DNA of 26,387 nt, taken from NCBI GenBank assembly GCA_002491565.1, contig DKWE01000044.1, positions 1 through 26,387 of the forward strand, written 5' to 3'. The DNA comes from Lachnospiraceae bacterium UBA7160. GTDB lineage: Bacteria > Bacillota > Clostridia > Lachnospirales > Lachnospiraceae. The first letter of the stretch is position 1, and every line of letters starts with the position of its first letter. This document shows positions 23,761 through 26,387 of the stretch, in pieces. Below the pieces are notes generated by a model. That model had not been told where the DNA came from. It saw nothing but the letters and a program-made list of their open reading frames with translations, and searched no databases. The translations under genes and the position numbers were made by a program.

Positions 23761-23863
23761 CTTGGATTGGAGTACGGTCCTGTTCTGGTTTTGCAGTTAT
23801 AGTCTGGCCGATCAGATCGGGAAGTACGCCTGATGTCTGAATAGGAGAGATACAGTGCATGGC

Positions 23864-24646
23864 TCAGCGTGCAAGTGCTTCAAGCGCGAGGAGGATTTCA
23901 TTCCTCTCCCCTGCAGCCGCAGCGTCTGCGCCGTTGCGGTAGGAGAAAATGCCGTCCTTCAGGTCTTTTTTCCATTCGACAACGACGTTCAGGATACTGG
24001 CGGTTCGAATGCCGCGCAGTGCTCCGACAGCAAAGAGTGCTGCCGTCTCCATATCGGAAGCAAAGATCCCCTGTGCAGAATAAAATTCGTCCAGCATCGG
24101 CTTTGTCCGCTGGTAGAGTGCGTCGTGACAGCGGGTCGGACCTGCAGCATAAGAAATTCCCAGCTCCTGCGCGGCTTTCTCACAGGTGTGAAGGAGTGAG
24201 GGATCAGCGTAGGCATACTGGATGGAGGGGGCTGCGGTGAGAAGGGGTGTATGGTTGAGCTCCTCTGCCGCGTACCGGAGATAATTTGTGTAGGTCTGGC
24301 TTGTGCCGTCGTCACAGACGGCGCGGTCGCAGAGGACGAGCTGACCGAGTGACAGGTGGCTTTGCAGAGCGCCGCAGCTTCCAATGCGGATCAGGTCAGT
24401 AAAGCCAAGGTCGGCAAGCTCTTCCACACAGATGGCGGTGGAGGCGCCGCCCATGCCGGTCGAGATGGCAAGGATCCGCCGGCCTTTGTACGCACCAGTG
24501 ATGCTTTTATATTCGCGCGAAAAGCCTTCCTCGCGGACATCGGAAAGAAAGGCAGCGATTGCGTCGACGCGCGCCGGATCTCCTGGAAGAATCGCGGCGG
24601 TGGCGCAAATAGATCGGTCAAGCTGGATGTGCGGCATTTTACTCAT
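23864..24646 (-). CDS. Nucleoside phosphorylase (uridine phosphorylase-like)
   Basis: A cytoplasmic phosphorylase of the PNP/UDP family (PF01048), 260 residues, splitting a nucleoside with phosphate into base and ribose 1-phosphate. Motifs: phosphate-binding ILPGDPARVD (about 19-28), STGMGGASTA (62-71), IGSCGALQ (87-94) and the ribose-binding SDMETAALFAVG (about 193-204). The start at 24646 has AAAGGA (complement of 24657-24662) 10 nt away; a longer frame from 24754 covers the 5' untranslated region. Uridine is the likely substrate from the overall form, but purine nucleosides cannot be excluded. It faces the TSUP gene and is transcribed separately. Confidence 0.88.
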   Translation of the reverse strand: MSKMPHIQLDRSICATAAILPGDPARVDAIAAFLSDVREEGFSREYKSITGAYKGRRILAISTGMGGASTAICVEELADLGFTDLIRIGSCGALQSHLSLGQLVLCDRAVCDDGTSQTYTNYLRYAAEELNHTPLLTAAPSIQYAYADPSLLHTCEKAAQELGISYAAGPTRCHDALYQRTKPMLDEFYSAQGIFASDMETAALFAVGALRGIRTASILNVVVEWKKDLKDGIFSYRNGADAAAAGERNEILLALEALAR

Positions 24647-24763
24647 AGTTATGTAGTCCTTTCTATAACGAAAAATGTGAGACAAATTTGTTGTATGATT
24701 CAACAGCCCGGACGGGAAACACGACTGACGGCTAAATGTCAGTTGCCCTTTCACGATGTACTC

Positions 24764-24792
24764 AAGGTAACATGCGGAGACATGGTTGTCAA
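24764..24792 (-). promoter_or_regulatory. Candidate promoter of the nucleoside phosphorylase
   Basis: On the minus strand a perfect TTGACA (complement of 24787-24792), 17-bp spacer, then TACCTT (complement of 24764-24769), a weak -10. The roughly 110-nt leader contains a small CTGAC/GTCAG hairpin (24725-24742). Confidence 0.4.
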
Positions 24793-24894
24793 CCCGTGCT
24801 GAGAACCAATGTCATGACACTGTACAGTAAATAGTAAGCGGTATTTGGTGAAATTGCCGTATAAACGCAGGAAAAATTTTGTCCAATACTTCCT

Positions 24895-24923
24895 TTGAAG
24901 AAACTCCATGAAAATGATAAAAT
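24895..24923 (+). promoter_or_regulatory. Promoter of the CarD-like gene
   Basis: TTGAAG (24895-24900), 17-bp spacer, TAAAAT (24918-24923), about 30 nt before the start codon. Confidence 0.65.
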
Positions 24924-24953
24924 AAAGTAATCAGGAAATGGAGAGTAACGATT

Positions 24954-25454
24954 ATGTATAAGATTGGGGAATGTATTGTAAAACCGGGCTATGGCGTGTT
25001 CGTAGTAAAGGATATTCTGCATCTTGATATGAAAGGTGTAGATAAAGACAAACTGTATTATCTTTTTGCGCCAGCGGATGAAAACAGTGCGATCATTTAT
25101 ATGCCGACCGATGCACAGAACACCAATGACCGAAAGGTGATGACGCAAGAGGAAGCACTAGGTCTTATTGGCAGAATCCCTGAAATTGAGGAAGCATGGG
25201 TAGAGAATGACAAGCTTCGCGAGCAAAAATATAAAGAAGCGATAAGAAGCGGGAAACCGGAAGCATTAGTAAGTATCATTAAGGGGACCTATAAGCGCAA
25301 GAGAAGGCGCGCGCAGCAGGGGAAAAAGTCAACGATGGTGGATGACCGCTATTTTACACTTGCAGAGAACTATTTGTATTCAGAGCTTGGGTATGTATTT
25401 CATAAGGATAAAGAAGAAGTCCAGCAGCTGATCGCAGATACGCTTGGAAAGTAG
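24954..25454 (+). CDS. CarD/CdnL-family transcription regulator
   Basis: A 166-residue RNA-polymerase-binding protein. The N-terminal RID domain (about 1-62) opens with YKIGECIVKPGYGVFVVKDI, the form of CarD/TRCF RNA-polymerase interaction domains. A basic linker follows (KGTYKRKRRRAQQGKK, about 104-119) and then a helical C-terminal DNA-binding part (about 120-166, TLAENYLYSELGYVF). CarD proteins stabilise open promoter complexes. GGAGAG (about 24941-24946) precedes the ATG. It has its own promoter. The same frame stays open for 51 codons after the stop, which is discussed separately. Confidence 0.85.
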   Translation: MYKIGECIVKPGYGVFVVKDILHLDMKGVDKDKLYYLFAPADENSAIIYMPTDAQNTNDRKVMTQEEALGLIGRIPEIEEAWVENDKLREQKYKEAIRSGKPEALVSIIKGTYKRKRRRAQQGKKSTMVDDRYFTLAENYLYSELGYVFHKDKEEVQQLIADTLGK

Positions 25455-25610
25455 ATAACAGAGGAAAATTATAAACAATGTGTGGCAAAGGAACGCGATT
25501 CGACTTTTGCTGCACATTTTTATATTGGTCAAAGATTTATCGCTGCTTGTTACGGTTTGCGGCTGGATAAATTGACTTTTCCAGGAAAAGCTGATAAGGT
25601 TTCATTATGA
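25455..25610 (+). pseudogene. Coding-like remnant directly after the CarD stop
   Basis: The frame of the CarD gene continues without a stop for 51 codons (ITEENYKQCVAKERDSTF..., with HFYIGQRFIAACYGLRLDKL) and ends at 25608-25610. There is no ribosome binding site and only an internal GTG as a start. The peptide has normal amino-acid composition, so it looks like the relic of a real gene, but I do not recognise the family. The remaining gap to 25729 contains a weak 50-codon frame (25607-25759) and no clear signals. Confidence 0.3.
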
Positions 25611-25745
25611 AAAATACAGGAAAGGCAAGTATATTTGTGAGCTTGCCGGACAATATGCAGATGACAAGGAAGGAAAGTAACGGAGCAGTGAAACGGAGCT
25701 CTGTGAGAAATATTCCGGATGCACTGACAGGAGGGGAATACTGCG

Positions 25746-26342
25746 ATGAAAAGAAATGATGTGCTGGTTGTGATTGACATGCAGAATGTGTATTTACCGG
25801 GGCAGAGCTGGGCATGCCCGTCGATGCCGGAGAGTACCCGTCATATCCAAAGGCTGCTGGATGCCGGTGTAGCCGGTCAGGTTGTATTTACAAAATTCAC
25901 TGCGGCGCAGCATCCGGAGGGAACCTGGCGCGCTTATAACAAGGAAAACGCGGTGATTAATGCAGATCCATGGCTGAATGAGATCGTGGACGAACTGCAG
26001 CCGTACTTGAGCCGCTTTCCGGTATATGAGAAGTCGGTTTATTCTTCTATGAAAATCCGGGAGCTTGCAGAGGCTGCGCGTCATGCGGAGCATTTGGTTC
26101 TGACCGGTGTGGTTGCAGAGTGCTGCATTTTATCGACGATGATGGAGGCAATTGATCTTGGAAGTCATGTGATCTATCTGGAGGACTGCATTTCCGGACA
26201 GACTGCGCAGAATGAAGCGGCGATCCGGAAGATCGCGGAGAGCTTCGCGCCGATGCATACGCTTGTCATGAGCAGTGAGGAATATCTGAGCGCAGAAATA
26301 TCACGCAAAGCAGGGCGTGCAGATGGTAGGAATGATTTTTAA
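25746..26342 (+). CDS. Isochorismatase-family cysteine hydrolase
   Basis: A 198-residue cysteine hydrolase of the isochorismatase/nicotinamidase fold (PF00857). The catalytic triad is visible: Asp11 in VVIDMQNVY, Lys96 in VYEKSVYSS and Cys127 in GVVAECCILST; the cis-peptide motif Val-Val/Ala-Glu precedes the cysteine. Trp and Tyr near 61-64 (WRAYNKEN) may line the pocket. AGGAGGGG (25730-25737) precedes the ATG. Family members hydrolyse amides such as nicotinamide or ureido compounds, or isochorismate; residues that would fix the substrate are not decisive here. The last 45 bases of the window after the stop show only an AGTGG/CCACT inverted repeat. Confidence 0.87.
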   Translation: MKRNDVLVVIDMQNVYLPGQSWACPSMPESTRHIQRLLDAGVAGQVVFTKFTAAQHPEGTWRAYNKENAVINADPWLNEIVDELQPYLSRFPVYEKSVYSSMKIRELAEAARHAEHLVLTGVVAECCILSTMMEAIDLGSHVIYLEDCISGQTAQNEAAIRKIAESFAPMHTLVMSSEEYLSAEISRKAGRADGRNDF

Positions 26343-26387
26343 ACACACTCTAGTGGACTGTGGTATATAACCACTCGGTTAAACTAC

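Noticed and set aside
24391..24802. Plus-strand frames across the 5' half of the nucleoside phosphorylase
   Set aside because: They are opposite a gene with clear catalytic motifs and have no ribosome binding sites.
25607..25759. A 50-codon frame beginning MKNTGKAS and overlapping the isochorismatase start
   Set aside because: Only a weak AAGG precedes it and no family is recognisable; it may be chance, so it is not listed as a gene.

Overview
The window looks like a chromosomal segment of an anaerobic, low-to-mid G+C Firmicute of the Clostridia, most likely a Lachnospiraceae-type gut bacterium. The reasons are strong AGGAGG-type ribosome binding sites, sigma-A promoters with 17-18 bp spacers, a clostridial CarD, a Firmicutes holin-like type I toxin, and gene families typical of that group. 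The lineage is an inference from style and gene content, not from a marker gene.

Layout. (1) 53-3518: an iron/polyamine-type ABC importer (fused double permease plus an ATPase carrying a large insertion), closed by a clear terminator. (2) 3663-4401: a promoter, a structured leader, an MNT nucleotidyltransferase and a frameshifted HEPN remnant, that is, a broken HEPN/MNT toxin-antitoxin pair. (3) 4408-20917: a large tungsten island. It holds two aldehyde:ferredoxin oxidoreductases (AOR), each followed by its own MoaD-like sulfur carrier ending in Gly-Gly-Gly; a MoeB/ThiF-type activating enzyme; a tungstate ABC importer (tupABC); two MoeA-type metal insertases, one fused to a periplasmic-binding-like domain; an 8Fe ferredoxin; an iron alcohol dehydrogenase; and MoaA. 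(4) 21385-23628: a PucR-family regulator and a TSUP/TauE membrane transporter, each behind a promoter with an inverted repeat. (5) 23864-26342: a nucleoside phosphorylase (minus strand), a CarD-like regulator and an isochorismatase-type hydrolase.

How it works together. TupABC imports tungstate. MoaA, the MoaD proteins and MoeB serve pterin and dithiolene synthesis. The MoeA proteins insert the metal. The AORs interconvert aldehydes and carboxylic acids using ferredoxin, and the alcohol dehydrogenase links aldehydes to alcohols. MoaC, MoaE and MogA/MoaB are not in the window. The first AOR is preceded by a promoter and a leader that I read as a molybdenum/tungsten cofactor (Moco/Tuco) riboswitch. 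Its conserved GCCUCCC is exactly complementary to the AOR ribosome binding site. The promoter and first half of that leader recur without gaps in front of moeB, followed there by an 18-bp hairpin.

Points that stand out. There are decaying tandem duplications (33-78 nt units) at four gene junctions and twice inside moeB. A minute type I toxin with a predicted antisense RNA sits between the moaD-AOR pair and moeB. A gutted AAA-ATPase/PDDEXK_9 gene lies between the two moeA genes. Most open frames antisense to these genes are shadows and are left out.
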